This document shows positions 54,115 to 62,685 of a stretch of DNA of 64,000 nucleotides, piece after piece. This DNA is from an uncultured Bacteroidales bacterium. GTDB lineage: Bacteria; Bacteroidota; Bacteroidia; Bacteroidales; F082. How positions within the stretch are numbered: the stretch's first letter is position 1; every line of letters begins with the position of its first letter. The notes beneath the pieces are model-generated. The model had not been told where the DNA came from. It made no database searches and saw only the letters and a program-made list of their open reading frames with translations. The stretch spans positions 124,001-188,000 of the forward strand of contig CAMYXP010000002.1 in NCBI GenBank assembly GCA_947303085.1, read 5' to 3'. The position numbers were made by a program, and so were the translations under genes.

Positions 54115-55914
54115 ATGAAGAAGATTTGCTTCATAGCGTTTCTTATGATGTTACTGTTTGAGATGAATTCTCAAACAGTAACATTCTCACATTCAGGAGG
54201 TTTCTACGATAACAGTTTCTCTCTTGAACTGAGCTGCGATGAGGCATATCACATCCGTTATACCACCAACGGCGACAAGCCCACGGCAAATTCTCCATTG
54301 TACGTCAATCCTTTGTACTTAAACGAGGCTTTTTATTCGCCTTCAAACATTTTCACTATTCTCAACTGCGATCCATCAGATTATCATCCTGTTGATGACG
54401 TAGAGAGAGTCGTGGTGATCAGGGCAGCGGCTTTCAACGATGCCGACAGCTGTGTCAGTCAGGTGAAAACCAACACCTACATGATACACTCGTTGGGTTG
54501 TGATTTGCACAATTTGCCAGTGTTATCAATCGTAACCGACTCATTATCATTGTTTGACTACGATACCGGAATATTTGTCCCAGGAGCCAGTTACGACACC
54601 ACAGCAACAGGTTTCACTGGCAATTATTGCAATCACGGAAGTGAATGGGAACGAAGGATTAACCTTGAGTTTTACGAGCACGACAACACCGGAATAAACC
54701 AGGAATGCGGACTTCGCACCCATGGTGCCGCCTCAAGATGGTTTCATCAGAAAGGTCTGAAGCTGTACGCGCGTGAGGAATACGGCAAAAAACGTTTCAA
54801 ACACCGCTTCTTCGACAACTCCTATCACAACAGTTTCAAACACCTGATTTTACGTCCGTTCAGATGCAGCAACTGGTTGCACACCGGCGCGCAGGATTAT
54901 ATCGCCAATAGAATGGCTGCCAATTTGGACATCGACGCGATGGCTGTCAGAGAAGTGGTCGTGTTTATCAACGGCGAATATTGGGGCATCTACACGCTTG
55001 AAGAATCTCCCGACGAACGTTATTTTGAAGACCATTATAACGCCGACGTGGAAAAAGTCAACGTCATGAAATATTGGAGTGGCGTTCCCGACCAAGGCGA
55101 CCCTGCCGACTGGCAAGCCTTTTTCAGATGGATAAAAACCGCCGACTTGACTTTGCCCGAAGACTCGCTGACAGCGTTCACCAGAATAGACATGTCGAAT
55201 TTCATCGACTACATGCTGTTTCAACTCTACACAGCCAATATCGACTGGCCTTTCAACAACGTGAGAATTTGGCAGATGGAGACTGGAGAGCAGTTCAGAT
55301 TTATCTTTTACGATGGCGACGGATGTCTCACGAAATGGAATTACAATGCGGTTTATAACGCCATCAACGCAGGCGACAACAGCAGAGTTTTCAACCATTT
55401 TCTTGAAAACAACACGTTCAGGTGCATGTTTTACAACAGATATCTTGAACTGAAACGGACACATCTAAGCTACAATGAATTACGACAGTATGTCGACTAT
55501 TACAACGCAAACGTGAGAGACGAAGTCACCAAACAGTCAGAGCGATTCGGATTTCCTCAAAGTCTGGCACGTTATGACAGAGACATCGACACAAATTATG
55601 TTTTCATTGCAAAACGCATGGAGAGGTTTGAGCAAGAACTGAACAATTTTGGTCTGCTGTCTGTTGACGAAATTGACATGACATACGCAAGCTGTTATCC
55701 TAATCCGTCATCGGGAAGATTCACGATAAACATCGGCGTTCGTAACGAAACAGCTGTAAATGTTGAGGTTTTCAACTGTCTCGGGCAACAGGTTTATTCA
55801 CAAAAACACTATTTAAACGAAGGTGACAACTCGTTAAGCATGAGTTTGAATCTGCCACAGGGCATTTATTTAATAAGAATTGGAAATTCTACACAACGTA
55901 TTATAATTCAATAA
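54115..55914 (+). CDS. CotH-family protein with chitobiase-like domain and T9SS sorting domain
   Basis: The 599-residue exported protein has a signal peptide (about 1-20, EMNSQ). A chitobiase/hexosaminidase C-terminal-like beta domain follows (about 25-125; YHIRYTTNGDKPTANSPLY). The CotH domain (about 135-500) has GLRTHGAASRWFHQKGLKLYAR (in part), GEYWGIYTLEESPDERYF and FIFYDGDGC. The T9SS sorting domain runs from Y528 (YPNPSSGRF). The domain order differs from the CotH protein at 37589. The start is the ATG at 54115; the open frame begins two codons earlier at a TTG. It lies 12 bases after the acyl-CoA synthetase gene. Confidence 0.85.
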   Translation: MKKICFIAFLMMLLFEMNSQTVTFSHSGGFYDNSFSLELSCDEAYHIRYTTNGDKPTANSPLYVNPLYLNEAFYSPSNIFTILNCDPSDYHPVDDVERVVVIRAAAFNDADSCVSQVKTNTYMIHSLGCDLHNLPVLSIVTDSLSLFDYDTGIFVPGASYDTTATGFTGNYCNHGSEWERRINLEFYEHDNTGINQECGLRTHGAASRWFHQKGLKLYAREEYGKKRFKHRFFDNSYHNSFKHLILRPFRCSNWLHTGAQDYIANRMAANLDIDAMAVREVVVFINGEYWGIYTLEESPDERYFEDHYNADVEKVNVMKYWSGVPDQGDPADWQAFFRWIKTADLTLPEDSLTAFTRIDMSNFIDYMLFQLYTANIDWPFNNVRIWQMETGEQFRFIFYDGDGCLTKWNYNAVYNAINAGDNSRVFNHFLENNTFRCMFYNRYLELKRTHLSYNELRQYVDYYNANVRDEVTKQSERFGFPQSLARYDRDIDTNYVFIAKRMERFEQELNNFGLLSVDEIDMTYASCYPNPSSGRFTINIGVRNETAVNVEVFNCLGQQVYSQKHYLNEGDNSLSMSLNLPQGIYLIRIGNSTQRIIIQ

Positions 55915-55920
55915 GTTAAA

Positions 55921-56631
55921 ATGAAAAAATCAGACAAAATAACGCTTATAGTGATTGCCGTCGTAATACTCGGCTTCGCTTTTATCCCAGGAGCTTGGGA
56001 TTGGTTTATCAAGGCGACGACGAAACACGGCTTGATCATGAGTTTCTTCAAGTTCGCCATCCTCGGAACCTTCGGCGAGATGCTGTCTTTGAGAATCAAA
56101 GAAGGCGTTTACATTAAAAAAGGCTTCGGTTTGGCACCCAAGCTGCTCATCTGGGGCGTCCTTGGCGTCGTCATAGCCTCAGCGATGACCATTTTCAAGA
56201 CGGGAACGGTAGTATTGCTCGACAGCGGCTTCCATTTCGACGGAAAAGCCGCAAAATGGTTCTACGGTAACCCTTTGTTCGGTGGAGCTCCGCTCACTTG
56301 GGGCAAATTCTTTGTGGCGTTGTGCGTCAGCGTGCTGATGAACACCCTGTTCGCGCCTGTCTTCATGACATTCCACAAAATCACCGACATCCACATTGCC
56401 GAGACAGGTGGCAGTCTCATCGGTTTCTTCAGTAAACCGCTTGAGATTCAGAAGACTATGGCTGAAAAAATCAACTGGAACATCCAGTACGGCTTCGTTT
56501 TCAAGAAGACGATACCGCTGTTTTGGTATCCGGCTCACACCATCACATTCCTATTGCCAGGAACACTTCAGGTGTTGTTTGCGGCGGCCTTGGGAGTGGC
56601 GCTGGGCGTGATTCTCAGTATTAAGAAATAG
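55921..56631 (+). CDS. Mpv17/PMP22-like membrane protein
   Basis: The 236-residue protein has about five hydrophobic helices. The C-terminal INWNIQYGFVFKKTIPLFWYPAHTITFLLPG region recalls the Mpv17/PMP22 signature (Trp/Pro-rich segment before the last helix), a family better known from eukaryotic peroxisomes and mitochondria. Function is unknown, and the match is by pattern only. The stop codon TAG leads directly into a GGTTATT heptad tract and a terminator. Confidence 0.6.
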   Translation: MKKSDKITLIVIAVVILGFAFIPGAWDWFIKATTKHGLIMSFFKFAILGTFGEMLSLRIKEGVYIKKGFGLAPKLLIWGVLGVVIASAMTIFKTGTVVLLDSGFHFDGKAAKWFYGNPLFGGAPLTWGKFFVALCVSVLMNTLFAPVFMTFHKITDIHIAETGGSLIGFFSKPLEIQKTMAEKINWNIQYGFVFKKTIPLFWYPAHTITFLLPGTLQVLFAAALGVALGVILSIKK

Positions 56632-56690
56632 GTTATTGGTTATAGGTTATTGATGAAAGAGTGAAGATTGAAGTCTTCACTCTTTCTTTT
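56631..56690. terminator. Heptad tract and intrinsic terminator
   Basis: GGTTATT, GGTTATA, GGTTATT (56631-56651) start at the G of the TAG stop. Then a perfect 13-bp hairpin (56655-56667 and 56674-56686, GAAAGAGTGAAGA and complement, loop TTGAAG) is followed by TTTTGTTTTG. It separates two convergent genes. Confidence 0.85.
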
Positions 56691-56697
56691 GTTTTGA

Positions 56698-56952
56698 TTA
56701 TTTTTTGCGTTTTTTGATGGCGTAGCCTAAACCTGCAGCGGTCAGTATCAGCAGTCCGCTGCCTAGAGGCGCAGGCTCATTTGCTGTGGTGCCGAGTCCG
56801 TTCACAGGCATATTCAACAAACCATTAGGATCGTCGGTTATCCTATTGTAAATATCACTGTTATTTGTAGTAAAGAACCCATCGCTACGTTGAGCGAACA
56901 TATCGAGACTCATTGTAATGACTAAAGCTGTTATAAATAATACCTTTTTCAT
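56698..56952 (-). CDS. Small exported protein with PLGSG-helix-basic tail
   Basis: The 84-residue protein has a signal peptide (about 1-20, MFAQ) and a short polar stretch (about 21-60). Its tripartite C-terminus consists of PLGSG (62-66), a short hydrophobic helix (about 65-78) and the basic KKRKK end. That layout resembles LPXTG or PEP-CTERM sorting signals in form, though not in sequence. It begins 18 bases after the T9SS nuclease gene and has an unusually strong Shine-Dalgarno sequence (AGGAGGGGAG, 56968-56959). I do not recognise a named family; function unknown. Confidence 0.7.
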   Translation of the reverse strand: MKKVLFITALVITMSLDMFAQRSDGFFTTNNSDIYNRITDDPNGLLNMPVNGLGTTANEPAPLGSGLLILTAAGLGYAIKKRKK

Positions 56953-56970
56953 AATTTTTCTCCCCTCCTA

Positions 56971-59900
56971 TTATTTAACAACAATTTTTTGAGTTTTGAC
57001 ATCGGTGTCGACGAGTCTGAAAATATACAAACCCGTTGTCGGTAGAGACGATGTGCACATCGTTTCGACACCGTTGACATATCGCGTATCAATCAAACGT
57101 CCCATAACATCGAAAATTTGCAATGTACCCTCGCCTTCCACGATGATGTCGCTACCGTTTTGATAGGCGAAGATATCTGAATCAGCAGCAGTTCCCGAGA
57201 ATCTCAGACGAACGACAAATCTGTTTTCGTTGTCGTTTGGTGTCCCAATGAATGTGTAATCATCCTCAATCAGCATATCCAGATCCTCACCTGTCATTCT
57301 GTCAATCAGATGCAGATAGCTGAAATTGCCGTCAGGCTTGAGGCTAAGCGTATATTGACCCATCGTCTTCGCCTTGAAGCCGAGACTGACGACCTTAGTA
57401 TTCTCATCCATCATTGCTATGGCATAATCGGCGCCATCCTGATCGATGTAAAGCATCTGGACATTTTTGTTATAATGCTCAATCTTATCCAAACCGGCAC
57501 CTTTGCCGAACAAAGCGTAAGCCACATCAGTGTATTTGCTGTTTGCCACACTAAACATGATGCTGTTATAACCCGATTTGGCCGGAGTGTACGAAGCCGC
57601 AGGATTGTTGGTATTTGCAATGGTTACGTTAAAGTCTGCCGGTGCCGAAGTTGTCGCCTTCACCAAAACCGCCTCTCCCGATTTGATAGGATTGTCGTAA
57701 CCGTAAGTTCCAACCCAGGTGCCGTCGGTTTCAAGTTTGTAATAACCAACTGTAAGGTTCGCGTCGTTGACAGCAGGCAGATCCCCTGACGATTTGTATT
57801 CATCGTTTTTATAAATGTCGTGTGGGAATGGGTTTCCGATGAGGTTGAAGCCTTTAAGAAGGTCGTTCGTGTTTTTACGTGTCAGCGGAACCGTGACCGA
57901 ACTTGAATTAACATTGCCGGCGAACTCAACTCCAGCCACTGATGAACGATAGAGATATCCGCGACCATTAGTCATATTTGCGAACTGTACAGTAAGATTT
58001 GAAGGGTCATTGCCGACTTTGTCATTCATCCACATATTGTCAGGCTCATTGTAGTAATACATATTGTAAATACCCTGAGCAACATTTTCGACGGCTATGT
58101 TGTTTATCGGCGACGAGATAATATACCAGTTGTTGGTACCTTTCGCTGTCGATGCCAATGTCGTTTTCTTGACTGTCGCCGCCACCGTGGCGTTGTTTGG
58201 AACGATAAGCTGTCCGCCATCTTCGATTATAAGATTCTCAACAGTACCAGTGTTCGATGTTCCGGTAATCGTTAGAACGCTGCCATTAGGCACTGTGATT
58301 ATATCAGCTGTGGTAATGTTTTCTATTACAGTGTTACCTGCAGGCAATGCTCTTACTTGGATGTAATATGTTGTAACTGTAGGAGTTGTGGTAGTTTTCT
58401 TGTAAAGCTGAATGTTTTGTGTACCATTACTATCTGAATAATAACGGAATCTAAATGCAGTATTACCTGTGGTTGAATTAAACCTTAAATATTTCGATAT
58501 AGCTGAGCCCTTATTTGTTCCCTGAATAGCTATTCTACTGCCAGAATTCTGTAATGATATAGCATTACTCAAAGCAGTAGTACTCGGGGTTAATCCATTA
58601 TTACCTGAATCACTCCAACCAATATACTTGTTATTTTGATTCTTTATTGAATAGAAATTGGTATTACCAACTTTTGCAATTGTAAATGTAGCCGCATTAA
58701 GAGCATTAGTTGGATTAATTACGCCATTGCTTATGGAAACATTCGTAATAACATTGTTACCAGCATCTAAAGTTGTCAAAGCGCCATTGAATACTACGGA
58801 ATTGTTTTCACAAACAATAAGATACTCACCGCTCCAATCGGAAGGCGCTGATGTGACTTTATTGTATGTTGTTACTGGAGTACCACTGACTTGATGAGCA
58901 TATACTGCATAAAGCACCACATCACCATTAATAGTATATGACGATCCGGCTGTATGAATATTGTGCTCGATATCGTTAAGATTATCTGTCCAACCAGCGA
59001 AGGAGTAATCTGCACTTATATTTGCACCATCTGCAAGAGTAATAGAAGTGCCTGATGCCACTTGTGTCGCAGCGCCCAAAACACCATTTATTGAATAGGC
59101 ATATTCTGGCGACACATATTTATAGAGCGTTAATGCACCACCTGTTTGCTTAGTATAAGGCGCCCATGCATTGTTATTATCTGTGTTGCATCTTAACCAT
59201 TTATTATCTGGATATTGATTTGATGCTAATTGACTTCTTCCATAGTTTTCAAATTCAAATACATTGTTTGAATAAGATGGCGTCCATTTTGCATAATCCG
59301 TTACATTGGATATTAGAGCCATTTGATTCTTCGTTCCAGTTCCAGCAGCATATTTGTTAACCGCCTCATTCTTAATTGTCCAATAATTAGTATTCGATAC
59401 TTTAGAAATATGCCAGACTATTGTACGAGAAGGATTGGTAATCACACCATTTTGTGGAGTCACATCCGTGCTTGTAAGCTTATTACTGGAAATTGTGTTT
59501 GTCAAGGCATGGCCATTATAGACTATGATATAATCACCTTCCACGATATCAGCTGTATATTGGCTGAATGTGCCTTCGAAAACATCTCCCCAAATCATAT
59601 TGGCATATTCCGGATGGTCGATAAACGGGTTTCTGTTATTTTGAATACCATAAACCGCTTCGTTTCTTGCAATTTCTTTTGCCGACACAGGGTCTTCTTC
59701 ATTCCAACGTAGCAGCATTTCAAGCGCCCATGGTTTCAGTTCCGACTTAGTTGTCATATCTGAACTATTCCAGTTGCTGTCTTCTCCATAATAGCGCACG
59801 CTCATATAAAAATAAGCACGGGCGAAATCGCCTTTGTAAGCGTCAATAGGCTCAAAGACAGTACCGCTATAACCTAATGAAGATTTACAAGTACCTAATT

Positions 59901-60390
59901 TTGAACCGTTTTGGAAAGTTTGTGTGGCAGTTTGCACCTCGCCAAAAGGATTGTTACCTCTTTGTTGATTTACATAGCCATCAGTAGGGAAAATATGGTG
60001 CAAATCGCGTCCCGGTACAGAGTTCTCATCGCCGGTAAACCAGCTTTTTGGCCATGAGTGCTCACGGTTATAGCAGTCGCCCTCGCTGTCATAATTGCCA
60101 CATTGGTGTTGACCATAAGTATATTCATAATGTGGTGTACCATTCGGAATATCGGAATACATATCCCAAATCTTGCCATTTGCTTTTAAATCGGTACTTT
60201 GAAATGCACTCCAGATAGCTGCGTATGTAATTGTCGTATGGTTGTCAATAATATCATGCAACGCTGCTTTCAGCTCATCCCCTGTCTTGTTTGCTGCACT
60301 ATTATAATATCCATTCGGAATGTCGCGATACTGCGCCTGTAGCGCAAAAGCGGCAATCAGCAGAAATATAAGAAAGTATAGTTTTTTCAT
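56971..60390 (-). CDS. Secreted endonuclease I-type nuclease with repeat domains and T9SS sorting domain
   Basis: The 1139-residue exported protein has a signal peptide (1-20, ALQAQ) and an endonuclease I domain (about 25-270). The domain carries REHSWPKSW (H111), DLHHIFPTD (D129, H131, H132) and NQQRGNNPFGEV, the beta-beta-alpha-metal site of this family. Two copies of a similar beta domain follow (about 277-430 and 510-665; each has GDY/EYLIV, a VSNTNYWTIKN/VGNTNFYSIKN strand and a TLYKY/QLYKK end), with a cell-wall-binding-repeat-like segment between them. Further beta domains precede a T9SS sorting domain (about 1065-1139). It probably degrades extracellular DNA or RNA at the surface. The middle of the gene looks more A+T-rich than its flanks. 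Confidence 0.88.
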   Translation of the reverse strand: MKKLYFLIFLLIAAFALQAQYRDIPNGYYNSAANKTGDELKAALHDIIDNHTTITYAAIWSAFQSTDLKANGKIWDMYSDIPNGTPHYEYTYGQHQCGNYDSEGDCYNREHSWPKSWFTGDENSVPGRDLHHIFPTDGYVNQQRGNNPFGEVQTATQTFQNGSKLGTCKSSLGYSGTVFEPIDAYKGDFARAYFYMSVRYYGEDSNWNSSDMTTKSELKPWALEMLLRWNEEDPVSAKEIARNEAVYGIQNNRNPFIDHPEYANMIWGDVFEGTFSQYTADIVEGDYIIVYNGHALTNTISSNKLTSTDVTPQNGVITNPSRTIVWHISKVSNTNYWTIKNEAVNKYAAGTGTKNQMALISNVTDYAKWTPSYSNNVFEFENYGRSQLASNQYPDNKWLRCNTDNNNAWAPYTKQTGGALTLYKYVSPEYAYSINGVLGAATQVASGTSITLADGANISADYSFAGWTDNLNDIEHNIHTAGSSYTINGDVVLYAVYAHQVSGTPVTTYNKVTSAPSDWSGEYLIVCENNSVVFNGALTTLDAGNNVITNVSISNGVINPTNALNAATFTIAKVGNTNFYSIKNQNNKYIGWSDSGNNGLTPSTTALSNAISLQNSGSRIAIQGTNKGSAISKYLRFNSTTGNTAFRFRYYSDSNGTQNIQLYKKTTTTPTVTTYYIQVRALPAGNTVIENITTADIITVPNGSVLTITGTSNTGTVENLIIEDGGQLIVPNNATVAATVKKTTLASTAKGTNNWYIISSPINNIAVENVAQGIYNMYYYNEPDNMWMNDKVGNDPSNLTVQFANMTNGRGYLYRSSVAGVEFAGNVNSSSVTVPLTRKNTNDLLKGFNLIGNPFPHDIYKNDEYKSSGDLPAVNDANLTVGYYKLETDGTWVGTYGYDNPIKSGEAVLVKATTSAPADFNVTIANTNNPAASYTPAKSGYNSIMFSVANSKYTDVAYALFGKGAGLDKIEHYNKNVQMLYIDQDGADYAIAMMDENTKVVSLGFKAKTMGQYTLSLKPDGNFSYLHLIDRMTGEDLDMLIEDDYTFIGTPNDNENRFVVRLRFSGTAADSDIFAYQNGSDIIVEGEGTLQIFDVMGRLIDTRYVNGVETMCTSSLPTTGLYIFRLVDTDVKTQKIVVK

Positions 60391-60435
60391 TAATTTTTAT
60401 TTAAATATTCAAAATTTAATGATTAAAATAAACTA

Positions 60436-60464
60436 CAAAATTATGAATTATTTTTGAATATCAA
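60436..60464 (-). promoter_or_regulatory. Promoter of the T9SS nuclease gene
   Basis: On the minus strand TTG (60464-60462), an 18-base spacer and TAATTTTG (60443-60436) form a plausible promoter, 45 bases before the ATG at 60390. Confidence 0.5.
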
Positions 60465-60476
60465 TGAATTTTTATG

Positions 60477-60545
60477 AGATTTCTCCATTCACTACGGTCA
60501 GTCGAAATGACGGCTAACGTCGAAGGTCTAAAAACTAAAGTCTAA
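60477..60545 (+). repeat. REP-like unit followed by TCTAA heptads
   Basis: GAGATTTCTCC...CAGTCGAAATGACGG (60477-60512) is a single REP-like unit. It is followed by GGTCTAA, AAACTAA, AGTCTAA (60525-60545), a short 7-bp array of the same type as the AGACTTT arrays, upstream of the ABC operon promoter. Confidence 0.55.
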
Positions 60546-60573
60546 AAATTTTTGAAAAAAAGTGAAAATTTTC

Positions 60574-60603
60574 TTGACATGTAAAAAATTTGTTGTATTT
60601 TTG
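60574..60603 (+). promoter_or_regulatory. Promoter of the ABC transporter-GntR operon
   Basis: TTG at 60574-60576, a 19-base spacer and TATTTTTG at 60596-60603. The operator-like palindrome begins four bases downstream, over the expected transcript start. Confidence 0.7.
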
Positions 60604-60606
60604 CAG

Positions 60607-60626
60607 TGTATTAGATGACTAATACA
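60607..60626. promoter_or_regulatory. Probable GntR/YtrA-family operator
   Basis: TGTATTAG-ATGA-CTAATACA is a perfect inverted repeat with 8-bp arms. It has the length and TATTA/TAATA core expected for YtrA-subfamily regulators and lies at the transcript start of the operon whose third gene encodes such a regulator. Confidence 0.7.
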
Positions 60627-60656
60627 GTTATAAAGATAACAATAAATTTATCTATT

Positions 60657-61481
60657 ATGATTAAAATCAATAACTTAGACTTCGCTTACAACAATACGCA
60701 AGTCTTCAAAAACATCAGCCTGGAGTTCCAGAAAGGAAACATTTACGGACTTTTGGGCGAGAACGGCGTCGGCAAGACCACCTTATTAAAAATAATATGC
60801 GGTCTGCAGAAGCCACAAAACGGCAGCGTGTCAGTCGACGGATTCACTCCCTCAAAACGTCTGCCTGAATTCCTTCAAAACGTATTCCTTCTTCCTGAGG
60901 AAGTGATCACCGAGGATACCACACCTGAACGTTTTATCCAGAAAATCGGGGTGTTCTACCCTCGTTACGACTTCGCACTCTTCAACCAACTGATGGGCGA
61001 GCTTGAAGTCGACCTCTCAAAGAAATTCAACGAGCTCTCACACGGCCAGAAAAAGAAAGCTTGGCTTGCCTGCGCTTTGTCGTTGCAGACCGACTACCTC
61101 TTCCTCGACGAGCCTACCAACGGTCTCGACATCCCTTCGAAAGCCCTGTTCCGTCAGGTGATTTCGCAACATTGCAGCGACGAGTCGACTATCATCATCT
61201 CGACACATCAGGTGAAAGATGTCGAAAACCTCATCGACCCTATCGTGATTTTGGACCGCGACGACGTGCTTCTAAACGCCAGCTTCGCTGAAATCACTGA
61301 AAAGATTTACTTCGAATACGGTCCGGAGAGACTGCAGAACGCCTATTACACAGAGATGCTGCCGGGCGGCTACATCAACGTGATGCCAAACACTGAACAT
61401 GAGGAGAGCAACGTCAACATCGAGGCGCTGTTCAATGCGGTAATGAAGAATAAAGAAACCATCAAAAACTTAATGAAATGA
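60657..61481 (+). CDS. ABC transporter ATP-binding protein
   Basis: The 274-residue ATPase has Walker A GLLGENGVGKTTLLK, the signature NELSHGQKKKAWLACAL, Walker B YLFLDEPTNGLDIPSK and the switch His in IISTHQVKD. The start is the ATG at 60657 (MIKINNLDFAYNN); an earlier in-frame ATG at 60615 lies inside the operator. It forms the nucleotide-binding half of a transporter with the next gene, overlapped by ATGA, and a GntR regulator completes the operon. The cargo is unknown; YtrA-controlled systems often respond to envelope stress or antibiotics. Confidence 0.92.
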   Translation: MIKINNLDFAYNNTQVFKNISLEFQKGNIYGLLGENGVGKTTLLKIICGLQKPQNGSVSVDGFTPSKRLPEFLQNVFLLPEEVITEDTTPERFIQKIGVFYPRYDFALFNQLMGELEVDLSKKFNELSHGQKKKAWLACALSLQTDYLFLDEPTNGLDIPSKALFRQVISQHCSDESTIIISTHQVKDVENLIDPIVILDRDDVLLNASFAEITEKIYFEYGPERLQNAYYTEMLPGGYINVMPNTEHEESNVNIEALFNAVMKNKETIKNLMK

Positions 61482-62317
61482 ACAACACATTCAATATCAA
61501 CCGTTTCGGCAAAATCCTAAAACACGACGGATTGAACTTCTTCCCGAACATTATTTTGGCTTTAGCTATTATTTGGGCTATTCCTGTAATAGTTTTCTTA
61601 TTCACAAGCCTCATGCCAAGTGATGAAACGACTCAACTTTATGACCCATTCTCAAGAATTGACATCATCTCGACCCTATCGACCATCGTGTTGATTATAG
61701 CGCCGGCAAGACTTTACAAAACATGCAACGACCCTCGCAAAGGCATCGTTTATGCCATGTTGCCTGCATCGACACTTGAGAAGTTCCTAAGCATGGTGTT
61801 TTACTGTGTCATCGTAACACCTATTATATATATAGTAGGAGCACTCGCCATCGACACTATCCTCGCGCTCCTCAACGGTCCATACGAAGGCTTCGCCGTG
61901 TCATATTATTTCGACACATTCGCAAAAATCAACGCTGTTTTTGAAAGAGACAACATAACGATAGATGAATCATGGATTCTATACTACAAGAGCTTATCAC
62001 CTACCTTCATGATTGTTTTAAGTGCACTTGGCACTTTGACTATTTCTTCCATCTTCATGTTCGGAAATATGATCTTTAAAAGACACAAAACCGGCAAGAT
62101 GATTGGCATTTTGATAATTATGTTCATCATTTTCATGATTGTTCTAATCAATTATGCTGTACACACAGAAGTTCTCACCCATAACATTGAAGATAAGGCA
62201 GAATTCGTTAAATACACGATATTCTTAATAATGAACGCCATTTTCTACGCTGAAATTATCGTTTCCGCATTGATGCTGTTCGGTGTGTATCGTAAAATTA
62301 AAACTCAAAAATATTAA
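61478..62317 (+). CDS. ABC-2-type membrane permease
   Basis: The 279-residue protein has about six hydrophobic helices. It opens with a charged MNNTFNINRFGKILKHDG, has the first helix at about 20-42, and contains RLYKTCNDPRKGIVYAMLPAS (in part), a layout seen in permeases of small ABC-2 exporters. Helices near 195-225 and 245-270 close the protein. No family motif fixes the cargo. It starts inside the ATPase gene (ATGA) and is followed six bases later by the regulator. Confidence 0.78.
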   Translation: MNNTFNINRFGKILKHDGLNFFPNIILALAIIWAIPVIVFLFTSLMPSDETTQLYDPFSRIDIISTLSTIVLIIAPARLYKTCNDPRKGIVYAMLPASTLEKFLSMVFYCVIVTPIIYIVGALAIDTILALLNGPYEGFAVSYYFDTFAKINAVFERDNITIDESWILYYKSLSPTFMIVLSALGTLTISSIFMFGNMIFKRHKTGKMIGILIIMFIIFMIVLINYAVHTEVLTHNIEDKAEFVKYTIFLIMNAIFYAEIIVSALMLFGVYRKIKTQKY

Positions 62318-62323
62318 TTAACC

Positions 62324-62680
62324 ATGGATTTCAACGGGCATAAACCAATATATCTGCAGATCTACGACCACGTGTGCGAGCGCATCCTGAGCGGTGAGTT
62401 CCGCAGCGGCGACCGTGTGATGTCGGTGCGCGAGCTAGGCATTGAGCTGGGAGTGAACCCCAACACGGTGATGCGCGCCTTCGAGCGACTGCAGATGAAA
62501 GAGATCATCGCCACCAAGCGCGGAATAGGATTCTACGTGTGCGATGACGCGAAAGAAAAGATTCTTTCGGAACAAAAAAAAGATTTTTTAGAAAACGAAG
62601 TACCAGAATTCCTGAAAAAAATGGAATTGTATGGCATTAAAATGGAAGAAATCGTATCTTTGCAACAAATTTCAAAATAA
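62324..62680 (+). CDS. GntR-family transcriptional regulator (YtrA subfamily)
   Basis: The 118-residue protein has an N-terminal winged helix (about 8-75) with PIYLQIYDHVCERILSGEF, GDRVMSVRELGIELGVNPNTV (in part) and the wing KRGIGFYVC. The effector part is short (about 80-118), which defines the YtrA subfamily. It lacks the UTRA, FCD or aminotransferase domain of other GntR proteins. It is third in its own ABC operon and probably represses it through the palindrome at 60607. Its 3' end contains a -7 element for the next gene. Confidence 0.93.
   Translation: MDFNGHKPIYLQIYDHVCERILSGEFRSGDRVMSVRELGIELGVNPNTVMRAFERLQMKEIIATKRGIGFYVCDDAKEKILSEQKKDFLENEVPEFLKKMELYGIKMEEIVSLQQISK
62655..62662 (+). 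promoter_or_regulatory. -7 element within the gntR 3' end
   Basis: TATCTTTG, followed by GC, overlaps codons VSL of the regulator and lies 23 bases before the M16 peptidase ATG. It may let the peptidase be expressed independently of the operon. Confidence 0.4.
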
Positions 62681-62685
62681 CAAAC

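Noticed and set aside
54850..55464. 204-residue frame antisense to the second CotH gene
   Set aside because: No start context and no family features; the sense frame is a clear CotH protein.
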